64,000 bases of DNA from Herbaspirillum sp. RTI4 (GTDB taxonomy: Bacteria > Pseudomonadota > Gammaproteobacteria > Burkholderiales > Burkholderiaceae_D): contig NZ_JAVIWQ010000002.1 of assembly GCF_034313965.1 (NCBI RefSeq), positions 1,612,001-1,676,000 on the forward strand. Reading direction: 5' to 3'. Below the pieces are notes generated by a model. That model was not told where the DNA came from, searched no databases, and was given only the letters and a program-made list of their open reading frames with translations. Positions 45,958 to 56,081 of this stretch are shown here, in pieces (the first letter of the stretch is position 1; each line of letters begins with the position of its first letter). Position numbers and translations under genes: made by a program.

Positions 45958-47016
45958 ATGCCGCGCACCGATGATTTAAGAATAAGAGAAATGAAAGAAT
46001 TGCTTCCCCCCTCGCATTTGATCCGCGAACTCGGTCTGACCGAAAAGATTTCCGCCACAACGGCGGATTGCCGCACCGCGCTGCATCGCATCCTGCACGG
46101 CCAGGACGACCGCCTGATGGTAGTGATTGGCCCTTGCTCGATTCACGACACCAAGGCGGCGATGGAATACGCCCGCCGTCTGGCTGGCGAGCGTGATCGT
46201 TTCAAGGGCGAGCTGGAAATCGTCATGCGTGTCTACTTTGAAAAGCCACGCACTACAGTGGGATGGAAGGGCTTGATTAATGACCCCTACATGGACAACA
46301 GCTTCCGTATCAACGATGGTTTGCGCACGGCGCGCGAACTGCTGCTCAATATCAACGATCTGGGCTTGCCAGCCGGTACCGAATTCCTCGATGTGATCAG
46401 CCCGCAATACATTGCCGATCTGATTAGCTGGGGAGCGATTGGCGCGCGTACGACCGAATCGCAGGTGCATCGTGAGCTGGCGTCCGGCTTGTCCTGCCCG
46501 GTCGGATTCAAGAATGGTACCGATGGCAATGTCAAAATTGCGGTCGATGCGATCAAGGCGGCGTCGCAGCCGCATCATTTTCTGTCGGTGACCAAGGGCG
46601 GCCATTCGGCCATCGTTTCGACTTCGGGGAATGAGGACTGCCACATCATTCTGCGCGGCGGCAAGCAGCCCAACTACGATGCTGCCAGCGTGGATGCCGC
46701 CTGCAAGGATATCGCCGGTAACGGTCTGGCATCGCGCCTGATGGTCGATGCCTCGCATGCCAATAGTTCCAAGAAATGGGAAAACCAGGTCCCGGTCTGT
46801 GCCGATATCGGCGCGCAAATTGCGGGTGGCGATCAGCGCATCGTTGGCGTGATGGTGGAGTCGCATCTGGTGGCGGGTCGGCAAGATATGGTGCCGGGCA
46901 AGGAACTGACGTACGGTCAGTCGATTACCGACGGTTGCATCAATTGGGAGGATAGCGTGGCAGTGCTGGAGGGATTGGCGCAGGCCGTACGGCAACGTCG
47001 TTTGGTAGGCGAATAA
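45958..47016 (+). CDS. aroG: DAHP synthase (class I, AroG/F/H type)
   Basis: A 352-aa enzyme joining phosphoenolpyruvate and erythrose-4-phosphate, the first step of aromatic amino acid synthesis. Conserved motifs: VVIGPCSIHD, MRVYFEKPRTTVGWKGLINDP, GARTTESQVHRELASGLSCPVGFKNGTDG, and MVDASHANSSKK. The start at 45958 (MPRTDDLRI) has GGAG six bases upstream; the longer ORF to 45895 runs through the terminator and is rejected. Preceded by the Phe/Tyr leader attenuator. Feedback specificity (Phe or Tyr) is not readable, but the leader contains both codons. Confidence 0.96.
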   Translation: MPRTDDLRIREMKELLPPSHLIRELGLTEKISATTADCRTALHRILHGQDDRLMVVIGPCSIHDTKAAMEYARRLAGERDRFKGELEIVMRVYFEKPRTTVGWKGLINDPYMDNSFRINDGLRTARELLLNINDLGLPAGTEFLDVISPQYIADLISWGAIGARTTESQVHRELASGLSCPVGFKNGTDGNVKIAVDAIKAASQPHHFLSVTKGGHSAIVSTSGNEDCHIILRGGKQPNYDAASVDAACKDIAGNGLASRLMVDASHANSSKKWENQVPVCADIGAQIAGGDQRIVGVMVESHLVAGRQDMVPGKELTYGQSITDGCINWEDSVAVLEGLAQAVRQRRLVGE

Positions 47017-47040
47017 GCAGGATTCTTCAGAAGTGCAATT

Positions 47041-47070
47041 TTGGTCTGAATTGGTCTGAATTGGTCTGAA
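47041..47070. repeat. 10-bp tandem repeat, three copies
   Basis: TTGGTCTGAA repeated three times without mismatch just after aroG. Confidence 0.95.
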
Positions 47071-47087
47071 GGAGTGTTTGAAAAGAG

Positions 47088-47127
47088 CGCCGCTATGTGC
47101 CGATGGAAGGCATATGGCGGCGTTTTT
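47088..47127 (+). terminator. aroG terminator
   Basis: A 14-bp stem with two G-U pairs (47088-47101 and 47109-47122) followed by five T. Confidence 0.85.
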
Positions 47128-47204
47128 CATTGCGGGGGTACTGTGTGGTGTTGGGAGGGGGCAATTTGCCATCGCAGGCAGACTTGCCCGTGCGCGGAGA
47201 CGTC

Positions 47205-47690
47205 TTAATCGCGGAAGTTGTTGAATTCCAGCGGCAGATCGGCAATTTCCTTGCGCAGCATGGCCATCGCCGCTTGCAAATCGTCGCGCTTGGCACCGGT
47301 GATGCGTACGGCATCGCCCTGAATGCTGGCCTGTACCTTCATCTTGCTGTCCTTAACCACGCGCACGATTTTTTTTGCGTCGTCGGCTTCGATACCGTCC
47401 TTGACCTTGATAACTTGCTTGACCTTGTCGCCGCCAATTTTTTCGATTTTGCCGATATCGAGAAAACGGATATCCACATTGCGCTTGACCATTTTCGAGG
47501 TCAGCACGTCGCGCACCTGGGCGAGTTGGAATTCGGAATCGGCATAGGCAGACAGATCGCGCTCTTTCAGCTCAACCCGGGCGTCGCTGCCCTTGAAGTC
47601 GAAGCGCGTGGTGATTTCCTTGTTCGCTTGTGCAACGGCATTCTTGACCTCTTCCACATTGGCTTCTGAAACGGTGTCGAACGATGGCAT
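47205..47690 (-). CDS. YajQ-family nucleotide-binding protein
   Basis: A 161-aa protein of the UPF0234 (YajQ) family; homologues bind nucleotides, and in Xanthomonas one is a cyclic-di-GMP effector. It opens [19 protein letters not shown] and has the conserved [30 protein letters not shown] and [21 protein letters not shown] precedes the start. It is convergent with aroG and divergent from murB. Confidence 0.93.
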   Translation of the reverse strand: MPSFDTVSEANVEEVKNAVAQANKEITTRFDFKGSDARVELKERDLSAYADSEFQLAQVRDVLTSKMVKRNVDIRFLDIGKIEKIGGDKVKQVIKVKDGIEADDAKKIVRVVKDSKMKVQASIQGDAVRITGAKRDDLQAAMAMLRKEIADLPLEFNNFRD

Positions 47691-47769
47691 GGCAATTCCT
47701 TCTATATTGATATGTACGCATTTTAACGGACTGACTGACAGTTAGCGTAATTTGCCAGAGTCTTGCCGC

Positions 47770-47775
47770 TATAAT
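47770..47775 (+). promoter_or_regulatory. Perfect -10 box near the murB start
   Basis: TATAAT ends nine bases before the murB ATG, which would give a transcript with almost no leader. No good -35 is seen at the right spacing. Confidence 0.4.
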
Positions 47776-47784
47776 TTCACCCCT

Positions 47785-48810
47785 ATGCTGCCCATTCCCC
47801 TTCAGCGCGATTTTTCATTGCGCAATTTCAATACCTTTGGCGTCGACGCCCGGGCCCTTGCTTACCTCGAAGTTACGGATGCCGACATCCTCGCTGCCGT
47901 CAGGCGGGACAGCGCTTTGTCGGCTTTGCCGCGGCTGGTGTTGGGCGGCGGCAGCAATCTGCTGCTGACCCGCGATTTCCCCGGATTAGTGCTGCATATG
48001 CGCAACCGTGGCATCGCCATCGCCGGGGAGGATGCGGACTATGTCTACGTGCGCGCTGCCGCCGGCGAAAGCTGGCATGGGCTGGTGGAGTGGACATTGG
48101 CGCAGGGGCTGGGTGGACTGGAAAATCTGGCGCTGATTCCCGGCAGTGTCGGTGCCGCACCGATCCAGAACATCGGCGCTTATGGTGTCGAACTCAAGGA
48201 TCGTTTTCATCAGGCGCTGGCCTACGATTTTCTGACTGGCGAACGGATGACTCTGGATACGCTTGCTTGCGCCTTTGCTTATCGCGACAGTGTTTTCAAG
48301 CAGACGCTGCGCAATCGCGCCGTGGTACTGGAAGTGACGCTGGCTCTGCCGCGGCGCTGGCAAGCCAATTGTCGCTATGCCGATGTAGCGCAGGCGTTGG
48401 AGGCTTCAGGGATTACTGATCCGACACCAAGGGAGATAGCGGACGCCGTGATAGCGATACGTCGCCGCAAGCTGCCTGACCCTGCCGTGACAGGCAATGC
48501 CGGAAGTTTTTTCAAGAACCCATTGGTATCGGCGCAGCGGTATCAGGAACTGGCACTGCTCTGGCCGCAATTGACTGGCTATGTGCAGCCAGATGGCAGC
48601 TATAAGCTGGCAGCGGGCTGGCTGATTGATCAATGCGGCTGGAAAGGCCGGCAGCTAGGTGCGGCGGGTGTGTATGAGAAGCAGGCGCTGGTGCTGGTCA
48701 ATCGAGGCGGTGCCAGCGGCCAGGAGATTGCGGAGCTGGCGAAAGCGATACAGGCCGATGTTGAGGCGCGCTTTGGCGTGAGGCTGGAGCCGGAGCCGGT
48801 TTATATCTGA
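47785..48810 (+). CDS. murB: UDP-N-acetylenolpyruvoylglucosamine reductase
   Basis: A 341-aa type I MurB, the FAD enzyme that reduces UDP-GlcNAc-enolpyruvate to UDP-MurNAc in peptidoglycan synthesis. Seen: NTFGVDARA, FAD-binding LGGGSNLLL, IPGSVGAAPIQNIGAYGVELKD, and the catalytic Ser in GNAGSFFKNP; Glu near the end in EPEPVYI. I use the ATG at 47785 (MLPIPLQRDFSLRNFNTFG); the upstream TTG at 47752 precedes the -10 box. Confidence 0.95.
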   Translation: MLPIPLQRDFSLRNFNTFGVDARALAYLEVTDADILAAVRRDSALSALPRLVLGGGSNLLLTRDFPGLVLHMRNRGIAIAGEDADYVYVRAAAGESWHGLVEWTLAQGLGGLENLALIPGSVGAAPIQNIGAYGVELKDRFHQALAYDFLTGERMTLDTLACAFAYRDSVFKQTLRNRAVVLEVTLALPRRWQANCRYADVAQALEASGITDPTPREIADAVIAIRRRKLPDPAVTGNAGSFFKNPLVSAQRYQELALLWPQLTGYVQPDGSYKLAAGWLIDQCGWKGRQLGAAGVYEKQALVLVNRGGASGQEIAELAKAIQADVEARFGVRLEPEPVYI

Positions 48811-48841
48811 TCGATATCAGGGCCATTATTGTGTTCCGTTG

Positions 48842-48862
48842 GCAGCTGCAGCTGCAGCTGCA
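48842..48862. repeat. 6-bp tandem repeat GCAGCT
   Basis: Three and a half copies of GCAGCT in the murB 3' region; the rest of 48811-49016 shows no feature. Confidence 0.8.
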
Positions 48863-49016
48863 TTTGCGTTTGCAGCCGCCATTGATTTTCCTGCAATTGA
48901 CTTCCCTTTGTGAGAAGTCATACCTAATCAGTTCCTATTGGTAACCTGGCTTGTTAACTGTCCAACAGTTTGGACGGGACAGTTTCGGTTGAATGCGGGC
49001 TATTATTTTTACGGAT

Positions 49017-49038
49017 AAAAAAATCCCGTGAATGGGAC
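49017..49038 (-). terminator. Short terminator after the DUF3828-like gene
   Basis: TCCC-GTGAAT-GGGA hairpin (49024-49037) with a seven-base T tract on the minus strand. Confidence 0.55.
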
Positions 49039-49077
49039 TGATAAGCCGAGCTACTGGCGTCTGGAGTAAGGCCAAAA

Positions 49078-49569
49078 TTAGTCAGGAATTTTTGTTATTG
49101 CCCGTATTTTCCAGATATCTTTTTTACGGATTAATTTGATATTGAGTCGAACGAGGTTTAGTTCTGCTAAGCCTAGGGTTACGGCAACCGTCGCAGTGTC
49201 CCCATTTATTTTCGCTTTCCCAATCTTTATATTCTGGATCCAGTCGTCAAAACAACAATCCTCCGCTTGAACGAAGGGAATGTTACCTACAAATTCCTGA
49301 GTTTCTTCTTCTTTTTCAATTTCACGGAGTAACTCATCGGAAATGTAAGAGGAGAATTTGGTTTTTTCATCGTTTGGTGAGTCGGCCTCTTCACGCGAAT
49401 AACTCAGATACCATTGGTAAAAGCTCAATACGGTTGCTGAAGGTGAAGATTGGGTTTCGGCCTGCGCCGACTGCCGGAGTGATAATTGAACTAATAAAGT
49501 CAGCAGGCATAGTGCGATAAAAATACCTATTTTTGAGGTAATAAATGTGTTCTGAGTTTTGAATGGCAT
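49078..49569 (-). CDS. Small exported protein, DUF3828-like
   Basis: A 163-aa protein with a signal peptide (MPFKTQNTFITSKIGIF, hydrophobic core, SAQA before ET). The mature part resembles DUF3828/YbjP-YqhG proteins: ATVLSFYQWYLSYS, a conserved YISDELLREIEKE, AEDCCFDDWIQNIK, and VAVTLGLAELNLVRLNIKLIRKKDIWKI. Function is unknown. The local G+C is lower than in the neighbours and the 300 bases upstream are AT-rich, hinting at acquisition. The start at 49569 is chosen over TTG 49596 because it begins the signal peptide. Confidence 0.7.
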   Translation of the reverse strand: MPFKTQNTFITSKIGIFIALCLLTLLVQLSLRQSAQAETQSSPSATVLSFYQWYLSYSREEADSPNDEKTKFSSYISDELLREIEKEEETQEFVGNIPFVQAEDCCFDDWIQNIKIGKAKINGDTATVAVTLGLAELNLVRLNIKLIRKKDIWKIRAITKIPD

Positions 49570-49866
49570 AGTAAATAGGCAACGATGGAACGGCAAAGTC
49601 AGATGGGAGGTTTCGATCGTCTGGCAATACAGATTTTTAGTTATTTTTATCTGATTCTGGCGAAGCGTTGCAGCGTTATATAAGGTTATTGAAAATCATT
49701 TTTAAAAAACAATTATGATTTTAATTTCCGAATAAATAATTAAGACGGGTCAGATTTCTTCGTCAATTAAACGAGGAAAGCGGTATTGCAGGAGGGGAGA
49801 GAGAAGCGCCGCGCCTTAGCGCGGGCTTTTGAGATGGTTCAAACCTGACGAGACTGACCGTGGCTG
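49570..49866. other. 297-bp AT-rich intergenic region
   Basis: Upstream region of the exported protein. Near 49800-49830 a GC-rich inverted sequence (GCCGCGC-CTTA-GCGCGGGC) may end ppnP transcription weakly. No ORF is convincing. Confidence 0.35.
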
Positions 49867-50181
49867 TCAGCCGAAATGACAAACATAATCCAGCGTTTCC
49901 AGCGTTTCGATATCGAAACTGGAATTGGCCGGCACGTCGAAACGGGTGCCTGCGGCGTAGGTGGTCCAGAGCGTTTCGCCCTGGAGTTTTACCTTGCAGA
50001 CGCCGCCATTGATTTCCATGATTTCGGGTGCGCCGGTATTGAAGGTCAGCGATGAAGGCAGGATCACGCCCAGGCTTTTTTTGCTGCCGTCAGCAAAGAC
50101 GATGGTGTGCGAAATGCATTTGCCGTCGAAATAAACATTGGCTTTCTTGATGGCCGATACGTGGTCGAATTGGGTGCTCAT
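49867..50181 (-). CDS. ppnP: Pyrimidine/purine nucleoside phosphorylase PpnP (YaiE)
   Basis: A 104-aa cupin-like enzyme (formerly DUF1255) that phosphorolyses several nucleosides. Motifs: [39 protein letters not shown], and the C-terminal [20 protein letters not shown] precedes the ATG. It lies about 100 bases downstream of argG on the same strand. Confidence 0.93.
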   Translation of the reverse strand: MSTQFDHVSAIKKANVYFDGKCISHTIVFADGSKKSLGVILPSSLTFNTGAPEIMEINGGVCKVKLQGETLWTTYAAGTRFDVPANSSFDIETLETLDYVCHFG

Positions 50182-50279
50182 CGATCATTTCCTTGAATGT
50201 TGACTTTGTCTGATCTGCCGCCCGGCTCTCCACGGCATTCAGCCGGGAAAGCGGGCGTCAATTTCTTAGTGCCTCAGTT

Positions 50280-51512
50280 TTACTGACCGCGCTTCGTTTT
50301 AGCATTGGCGGCAATTCGCATGCGCAAGGCATTGAGCTTGATGAAGCCGCCGGCATCGGCCTGATCGTAGGCGCCATTGTCGTCGTCGAAGGTGGCGATT
50401 TGCTGATCGAACAGGGAATCGGTCTTCGAGTCGCGGCTGACCACGATCACATTGCCCTTGTACAGCTTCACGCGCACCCAGCCGTTGACCGTTTGCTGCG
50501 TCTGGTCGATCAGGGTTTGCAAGGTGAGCCGTTCCGGCGCCCACCAGTAACCGTTGTAAATCATCGACGCATAGCGCGGCATCAGATCGTCTTTCAGATG
50601 GGCGACTTCGCGGTCCAGTGTGATCGATTCAATAGCGCGGTGGGCGCGCAGCATGATGGTGCCGCCCGGGGTTTCGTAGCAGCCGCGCGATTTCATGCCG
50701 ACGTAGCGGTTTTCGACCAGATCCAGACGGCCGATACCGTGTTTGCCGCCGAGGCGGTTCAGTTCGGTCAGCACAGTGGCGGGCGAGAGGCGCTTGCCGT
50801 TGAGGGCGACGATGTCGCCTTTTTCGTATTCGATATCGAGGTATTCGGCTTGGTCAGGTGCCGCTTCCGGGCTGACCGTCCAGCGCCACATGCTTTCTTC
50901 GGCTTCCGCTGCTGGATTTTCCAGATGGCGGCCTTCGAAGCTGATGTGCAGCAGGTTGGCGTCCATGGAGTAGGGCGCGCCGCCGTTTTTGTGCTTCATG
51001 TCGATTTCGATGCCGGCGTCTTCCGCGTATTTCAACAATTTTTCACGCGACAGCAAATCCCATTCGCGCCACGGGGCGATGACTTTGACGTTCGGCATCA
51101 GGGCATACGCACCTAGTTCAAAGCGCACCTGATCGTTACCCTTGCCGGTGGCCCCGTGCGAAATGGTATCGGCACCGGTGGCGCGGGCGATTTCGATGAG
51201 CCGTTTGGCGATCAGCGGACGGGCGATGGAGGTGCCCAGCAGGTATTCGCCTTCGTACACGGTATTGGCGCGAAACATCGGGAAGACGAAGTCGCGCACG
51301 AATTCTTCCCGTACATCGTCGATGAAAATATTTTCCGGCTTGATGCCGAATTTCAGCGCTTTTTGACGCGCCGGTTCCACTTCTTCGCCCTGACCCAGGT
51401 CGGCGGTGAAGGTGATGATTTCACACTGATAATTATCTTGCAGCCATTTCAGGATGACCGAGGTGTCGAGTCCACCGGAATAGGCCAGTACTACTTTTTT
51501 TACGTCGCTCAT
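50280..51512 (-). CDS. argG: Argininosuccinate synthase
   Basis: A 410-aa enzyme joining citrulline and aspartate with ATP, the penultimate step of arginine synthesis. It has the N-type ATP pyrophosphatase motif [15 protein letters not shown], then [22 protein letters not shown], and the conserved [19 protein letters not shown]. It lies 72 bases after argF on the same strand, so citrulline made by ArgF is used by ArgG. Confidence 0.97.
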   Translation of the reverse strand: MSDVKKVVLAYSGGLDTSVILKWLQDNYQCEIITFTADLGQGEEVEPARQKALKFGIKPENIFIDDVREEFVRDFVFPMFRANTVYEGEYLLGTSIARPLIAKRLIEIARATGADTISHGATGKGNDQVRFELGAYALMPNVKVIAPWREWDLLSREKLLKYAEDAGIEIDMKHKNGGAPYSMDANLLHISFEGRHLENPAAEAEESMWRWTVSPEAAPDQAEYLDIEYEKGDIVALNGKRLSPATVLTELNRLGGKHGIGRLDLVENRYVGMKSRGCYETPGGTIMLRAHRAIESITLDREVAHLKDDLMPRYASMIYNGYWWAPERLTLQTLIDQTQQTVNGWVRVKLYKGNVIVVSRDSKTDSLFDQQIATFDDDNGAYDQADAGGFIKLNALRMRIAANAKTKRGQ

Positions 51513-51584
51513 GGTTTGCTTTCTGCTTACTTGTCGGTTATGAATAAATGAGGGGTGCCGGAAGGGGCGGGGCCTTCTGGAGCA

Positions 51585-52502
51585 TCAGCTAATTTTGCCC
51601 AGTACCAGGTATTCCAGCAGCGCTTTTTGCACATGCAGCCGGTTTTCCGCTTCGTCCCAGACCACCGATTGCGGCCCGTCAATCACGTCGGCGGAAACTT
51701 CTTCGCCGCGATGTGCTGGCAGGCAGTGCATGAACAGTGCGTCAGATTTGGCCCGGCGCATTTTTTCAGCATCGACGATCCAGCCGTCGAAGGCTTTCAG
51801 GCGGGCGTTTTTTTCCTCTTCGTAGCCCATGCTGGTCCAGACATCGGTCGTGACCAGATCGGCGTCGTGACAGGCATCGGCCGGATGGGCAAAGAAGGTG
51901 TAGCGACTCGCGCCCTCGGCAGAAACCTGCGTGGGATCGATATCGTAGCCGGCAGGGGTCGACACATTGATGTGGAAACCGAACACGGCGGCCGCTTGCA
52001 GCCAGGAATACAGCATGTTGTTGGCGTCACCGACCCAGGCCACGATCTTGCCGGCGATGGAGCCGCGATGCTCGATGAAGGTGAAAATATCGGCCAGTAC
52101 CTGACAGGGATGCTGTTCGTTGGTCAGGCCATTGATCACCGGGACCCGCGAAGAACTGGCGAAGCGCTCGATGATTTCCTGACCGAAGGTGCGGATCATG
52201 ATCACGTCGCACATGCGCGAAATCACTTGCGCCGCATCTTCTATCGGTTCGCCGCGACCGAGCTGGCTGTCGCGGGTATTGAGATAGATGGCGGCACCGC
52301 CCAGCTGGTGCATGCCGGCTTCAAATGACAGCCGGGTGCGGGTGGAATTTTTTTCGAACACCATCACCAGCGTGCGGTCTGCCAGCGGGTGATACGGTTT
52401 GTAATCTTTGAACTTGCGTTTGATGATGCTCGCGCGCTCCATGACGTATTGATACTCGTCGAGGGAGAAGTCAGAGAATTGCAGATAATGTTTGATTGCC
52501 AT
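51585..52502 (-). CDS. argF: Ornithine carbamoyltransferase
   Basis: A 305-aa enzyme making citrulline from ornithine and carbamoyl phosphate. Carbamoyl phosphate motif FEKNSTRTRLSFEAGM, polar-domain HPCQVLADI, ornithine-binding WVGDANNMLYSW, and HCLPAHRGEEV. The ATG at 52502 sits nine bases after a terminator-like hairpin, and no ribosome site lies between them. argG follows. Confidence 0.97.
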   Translation of the reverse strand: MAIKHYLQFSDFSLDEYQYVMERASIIKRKFKDYKPYHPLADRTLVMVFEKNSTRTRLSFEAGMHQLGGAAIYLNTRDSQLGRGEPIEDAAQVISRMCDVIMIRTFGQEIIERFASSSRVPVINGLTNEQHPCQVLADIFTFIEHRGSIAGKIVAWVGDANNMLYSWLQAAAVFGFHINVSTPAGYDIDPTQVSAEGASRYTFFAHPADACHDADLVTTDVWTSMGYEEEKNARLKAFDGWIVDAEKMRRAKSDALFMHCLPAHRGEEVSADVIDGPQSVVWDEAENRLHVQKALLEYLVLGKIS

Positions 52503-52510
52503 AAATGAAA

Positions 52511-52535
52511 ACGGCGGCCTGATTTCTCCGCCGCC
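52511..52535 (-). terminator. Terminator-like hairpin between rsgA and argF
   Basis: CGGCGG pairs with CCGCCG on the minus strand, followed by TTTTCATTT and then directly the argF ATG. It could end rsgA transcription, or act within an argF leader. Confidence 0.6.
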
Positions 52536-52609
52536 GGTTGTGGTAACTGGTTCAATTATAAGGGATTTTGTAGCATTTCCAAGCTTGATTGGGATGAAAG
52601 AGCCGGCGT

Positions 52610-53551
52610 TTAGTATAGCTTTTGCGAGGATTCGTGCAGTAATTGCGCATACAGGGTGTGCCGCATGGCGGCGATCTTGTTGTCATGCACCGCTGCCAGC
52701 ACGGCACAACTCGGTTCCGCGAGGTGATGGCAGTTGTAGAACTTGCAATGACCCAGATACGGAGTGAATTCACGGAAGGCGCGTTCCAGCATGCCTTCGC
52801 TGAGCTGATACAGGCCGAATTCCTGGAAGCCGGGCGAGTCGATGATGCTGGTTTCATCATCCATCAGATAGAGGCGGGTGAAGGTGGTGGTGTGCTTGCC
52901 GGTGTCGAGTGCGGCGGAAATTTCGCGCACGGCGATATCGGCACCCGGGATGATGAGATTAATCAGCGAAGATTTCCCCATGCCGGACTGGCCGATCAGG
53001 ATGGTCGACTGGCCTTGCAGCAGCGGCATGAAACACTCGCGCGTGGCTTCCGGCGTGGCTCTGGCCGACACTTCATGGATCGGATAGCCCAGATTGCGAT
53101 ACACATCCAGCCGGGCGCGGGTGCGGTCCAGAACGTCCACCAGATCGCACTTGTTGAGCACGATATGGGCGGCGATGCCGGCCGCTTCGGCGGCCACCAG
53201 TGCGCGCGAAATGAGGTCGTCGGCAAAGCCGGGTTCGGTCGCCACGACGATGAATAATTGCGTGACGTTGGCTGCCAGCAGTTTCGATTTGTATTGATCG
53301 GAACGGTAGAGCAGGGTGCGGCGCTCTTCTATGCCTTCGATCACCGCCTGATTCAATGAGGTGCGTTGCAACTGCACGCGGTCGCCGACCGCGACGTCGG
53401 TCTTCTTGCCGCGGGTGACGCATTGCAGTTTGTCTTCACCGCTTTGGGCCAGATAGTGGCGGCCGTGAGCAGCAATGATGATGCCGATTTCGGTGGCAGC
53501 TTTGCTCAATCGAGCGTTTTTTGGCCCGGTGGCGGATTTCTTCGCTTGCAT
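52610..53551 (-). CDS. rsgA: Ribosome small-subunit GTPase RsgA
   Basis: A 313-aa circularly permuted GTPase for late 30S maturation. N-terminal OB fold ([19 protein letters not shown]), then the permuted order G4 NKCDLV, G1 [15 protein letters not shown]3 [11 protein letters not shown], and a C-terminal zinc site ([14 protein letters not shown]). I use the ATG at 53551 ([17 protein letters not shown]); the longer ORF overlaps phhB. It starts 4 bases after the phhB stop. Confidence 0.95.
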   Translation of the reverse strand: MQAKKSATGPKNARLSKAATEIGIIIAAHGRHYLAQSGEDKLQCVTRGKKTDVAVGDRVQLQRTSLNQAVIEGIEERRTLLYRSDQYKSKLLAANVTQLFIVVATEPGFADDLISRALVAAEAAGIAAHIVLNKCDLVDVLDRTRARLDVYRNLGYPIHEVSARATPEATRECFMPLLQGQSTILIGQSGMGKSSLINLIIPGADIAVREISAALDTGKHTTTFTRLYLMDDETSIIDSPGFQEFGLYQLSEGMLERAFREFTPYLGHCKFYNCHHLAEPSCAVLAAVHDNKIAAMRHTLYAQLLHESSQKLY

Positions 53552-53555
53552 GTGT

Positions 53556-53915
53556 TCAGACACGCTTGGAAAAAGACAGGTCGAAGACGGCATCGACCTT
53601 GGCGGCGCAGATGAAATCATTGACCGACAGCCCACCTTTTCCCTCATTGACGCTATGCGTATCGAAACGGATGACGCAGCGGTTGTATGTGACGATCAAT
53701 TCGGGGTGGTGGTCCTGCGCATGGACTACATAGGCAATAGCGTTGATGAATGCCAGGGTTTCATAGTAATTCTGAAAGGAGAAGGTCTTGACGATGTGCT
53801 GCCCGTCCTGCTCCCAGCCTTCGACGGCGGACAGATAATGCAGCACTTGCTGGGCGGATAAGGCGTCTGCCTGAGGCTGGCATTGCTGCGCCATCAGGTC
53901 GCTGGAATTTGACAT
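53556..53915 (-). CDS. phhB: Pterin-4a-carbinolamine dehydratase
   Basis: A 119-aa enzyme recycling the pterin cofactor of aromatic hydroxylases. Conserved features: [33 protein letters not shown], the active-site [20 protein letters not shown] and [15 protein letters not shown] end ([12 protein letters not shown]). AGGA precedes the start. It lies between the Ste24-like protease and rsgA in a tight run. No phenylalanine hydroxylase is in the window. Confidence 0.93.
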   Translation of the reverse strand: MSNSSDLMAQQCQPQADALSAQQVLHYLSAVEGWEQDGQHIVKTFSFQNYYETLAFINAIAYVVHAQDHHPELIVTYNRCVIRFDTHSVNEGKGGLSVNDFICAAKVDAVFDLSFSKRV

Positions 53916-53923
53916 GGAGATTC

Positions 53924-55207
53924 CTAACTTGCTTGGTGAAGATCGGCTGCGGCCGCATGCAGCTTGCTAATGCGGACGGTGGCAGGAGGATGCGAATCGT
54001 AAAAAGCCGAATGCAAGGGATCGGGAGTCAGTGTCGACGCATTGTCTTCATAGAGTTTGACCAGTGCCGACACCAGATCGGCGGCATTCGTGTGACGCAC
54101 GGCAAAGGCGTCGGCTTCGAATTCGTGCTTGCGCGACGTCAGCGAGGACAGCGGCGACAGCAGGAAGGTGAAAATGGGCAGTGCCAGCATGAACAGGACC
54201 AGCGCCATGGCGTCGTTGTTGCCAAATAGCAAGGGATTAACGCCCAGGCCGGTATAAAACCAGACCTGATTCTTGAGAAAGCCGAGTAGTGCCAGGAAAC
54301 CGAGCGACAGCAGGAACATGACCGCGATACGCTTGACGATGTGCTTGAGTTTGAAGTGCCCGAGTTCATGCGCCAGCACTGCTTCGATTTCCTGCGGGGC
54401 CAGCCGGGCCAGCAAGGTATCGAAAAAGACAATTCGCTTTCCTGCGCCGAAGCCCGAGAAATAAGCATTGCCATGCGCGCTGCGCTTGGAACCGTCCATG
54501 ACGAACAAGCCCTTGGAGGCAAATCCGACACGCGTCATCAGACCTTCTATGCGCGTGCGCAAGCTATCGTCGTCGAGCAGCGTGAATTTATTGAACAGGG
54601 GCGCAATGACGGAGGGGTACAAGACCATCATCAGTAGCTGGAAGGCGCTCAATACCAGCCAGACATACAGCCACCAGAACTGACCGGCGCTGGCCATCAG
54701 GGTCAGCGCCACCCACAGCAGCGGCAGGCCGATGACAGCGCCAAGTAGCGTGGATTTGAGCATGTCGATGAAAAACAGGCGCGGCGTCATTTTATTGAAG
54801 CCGTAATGTTGCTCCAGCACAAACTGACGGTAGTAGCCAAAAGGCAGGTCGATGACACCGGAAATGACGGAGAAGGCAACAATCAGACCAATCTGGTAGT
54901 ACATGTCAGGTGCGCCGGCCCAATTCAGCAGAGCGCCCGACAGGAGCTGCAATCCACCCATCAGCGTGAAACCTATCAATACCGCGGCATTGATCCCCAG
55001 CGTGAGCATGCCGAATTTGGTTTTGCTGACGGTGTAATCGGCCGCTTTGCGGTGGGCGGCAGCGGGGATTTTTTCAGCGAATTCTTGCGGTACTGCATCA
55101 CGATGCAGTAGCACATGGCGGATCTGGCGCGAACCCAGCCAGAAGCGCACGGTAAGGCTCAATAAGAGAAAAGCGCAAAACAAAACCGAAAACACGAGTG
55201 AAGACAT
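53924..55207 (-). CDS. M48 peptidase, Ste24/CAAX prenyl protease-like
   Basis: A 427-aa membrane metalloprotease. Several helices occur before the zinc motif [10 protein letters not shown] (near residue 280), and a third ligand lies in the [11 protein letters not shown] segment. [29 protein letters not shown] is typical of the Ste24 subgroup. Unlike the M48 homologue at 16127-17215, the catalytic residues are intact. It probably helps membrane-protein quality control. Divergent from orn with overlapping 5' regions. Confidence 0.92.
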   Translation of the reverse strand: MSSLVFSVLFCAFLLLSLTVRFWLGSRQIRHVLLHRDAVPQEFAEKIPAAAHRKAADYTVSKTKFGMLTLGINAAVLIGFTLMGGLQLLSGALLNWAGAPDMYYQIGLIVAFSVISGVIDLPFGYYRQFVLEQHYGFNKMTPRLFFIDMLKSTLLGAVIGLPLLWVALTLMASAGQFWWLYVWLVLSAFQLLMMVLYPSVIAPLFNKFTLLDDDSLRTRIEGLMTRVGFASKGLFVMDGSKRSAHGNAYFSGFGAGKRIVFFDTLLARLAPQEIEAVLAHELGHFKLKHIVKRIAVMFLLSLGFLALLGFLKNQVWFYTGLGVNPLLFGNNDAMALVLFMLALPIFTFLLSPLSSLTSRKHEFEADAFAVRHTNAADLVSALVKLYEDNASTLTPDPLHSAFYDSHPPATVRISKLHAAAADLHQAS

Positions 55208-55317
55208 GCTTGCCCTGTGAGAAAATGAATGCCCGCTTGCCGACCAGATCGTTATTCTTCATTGCGGATGACGAGGCGAATGACTTGCGGCGATGCTTAA
55301 AATTACAAGGAACGATT

Positions 55318-55914
55318 ATGTCACAAGCCACCGATGGCAATGTTATCGCTAGCAACACGCCGCAGCAGGCGCGTCCCAATGAGTTCAATCTGGTGTGGGT
55401 CGATATGGAAATGACCGGCCTCGATCCCGATAATGACCGGATCATCGAAGTGGCCGTCGTGGTGACCGATTCGGAACTCAACATCCTGGCCGAAGGCCCT
55501 GTGTTTGCGATCCACCAATCCGATGAAACGCTCGACAAGATGGACGCCTGGAACAAGGGCACGCACGGCCGTTCGGGTCTGATCGAAAGAGTGAAGGCCT
55601 CTACCGTCTCGGAACTGGATGCGGAACTGGCGCTGATTGATTTCATGAAGCATCTGGTACCGGCTGGAAAATCGCCGATGTGCGGTAATACGATTTGTCA
55701 GGATCGTCGCTTTATGGCACGCGGTATGCCTAAGCTGGAAGCGTTCTTCCATTACCGTAATCTGGATGTATCGACGCTGAAGGAATTGTGCCGTCGCTGG
55801 AAACCGGAGCTGGTCAGCGGTTTCAAGAAGCATCAGAAGCATACGGCGCTGGCAGATATTCTGGAGTCGATTGAAGAATTGAAATACTACCGAGAGCATT
55901 TCATCAAGGCTTAG
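55318..55914 (+). CDS. orn: Oligoribonuclease
   Basis: A 198-aa DEDDh exonuclease that degrades 2-5 nt RNA and pGpG. Motifs: [59 protein letters not shown], and [23 protein letters not shown]. The ATG at 55318 has AAGGA six bases upstream; the 40-codon upstream extension is not homologous. Confidence 0.96.
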   Translation: MSQATDGNVIASNTPQQARPNEFNLVWVDMEMTGLDPDNDRIIEVAVVVTDSELNILAEGPVFAIHQSDETLDKMDAWNKGTHGRSGLIERVKASTVSELDAELALIDFMKHLVPAGKSPMCGNTICQDRRFMARGMPKLEAFFHYRNLDVSTLKELCRRWKPELVSGFKKHQKHTALADILESIEELKYYREHFIKA

Positions 55915-55981
55915 TGATTAAGTACTAGATAAGTACTCAGGTTGAAGTGACGTTGGATTAATCTTCTCTTGCCTGAATCAG

Positions 55982-56016
55982 ACAGCACTGCCGGTTGCCG
56001 GCAGTGCTGTTTTTTC
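55982..56016 (+). terminator. orn terminator
   Basis: A perfect 13-bp stem (ACAGCACTGCCGG / CCGGCAGTGCTGT) with a TTG loop and a T tract. Confidence 0.9.
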
Positions 56017-56052
56017 TGATAGTTCGCCCGCGATCAAACTGTTTAAAACTGT

Positions 56053-56081
56053 TGGGAGGAAATGGCTTCCTCCCATTTTTT
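56053..56081 (+). terminator. Second terminator abutting the outer-membrane gene
   Basis: TGGGAGGAA-ATGGC-TTCCTCCCA with six T in plus orientation; the T tract runs into the stop codon of the outer-membrane gene. It may serve both converging genes. Confidence 0.65.
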
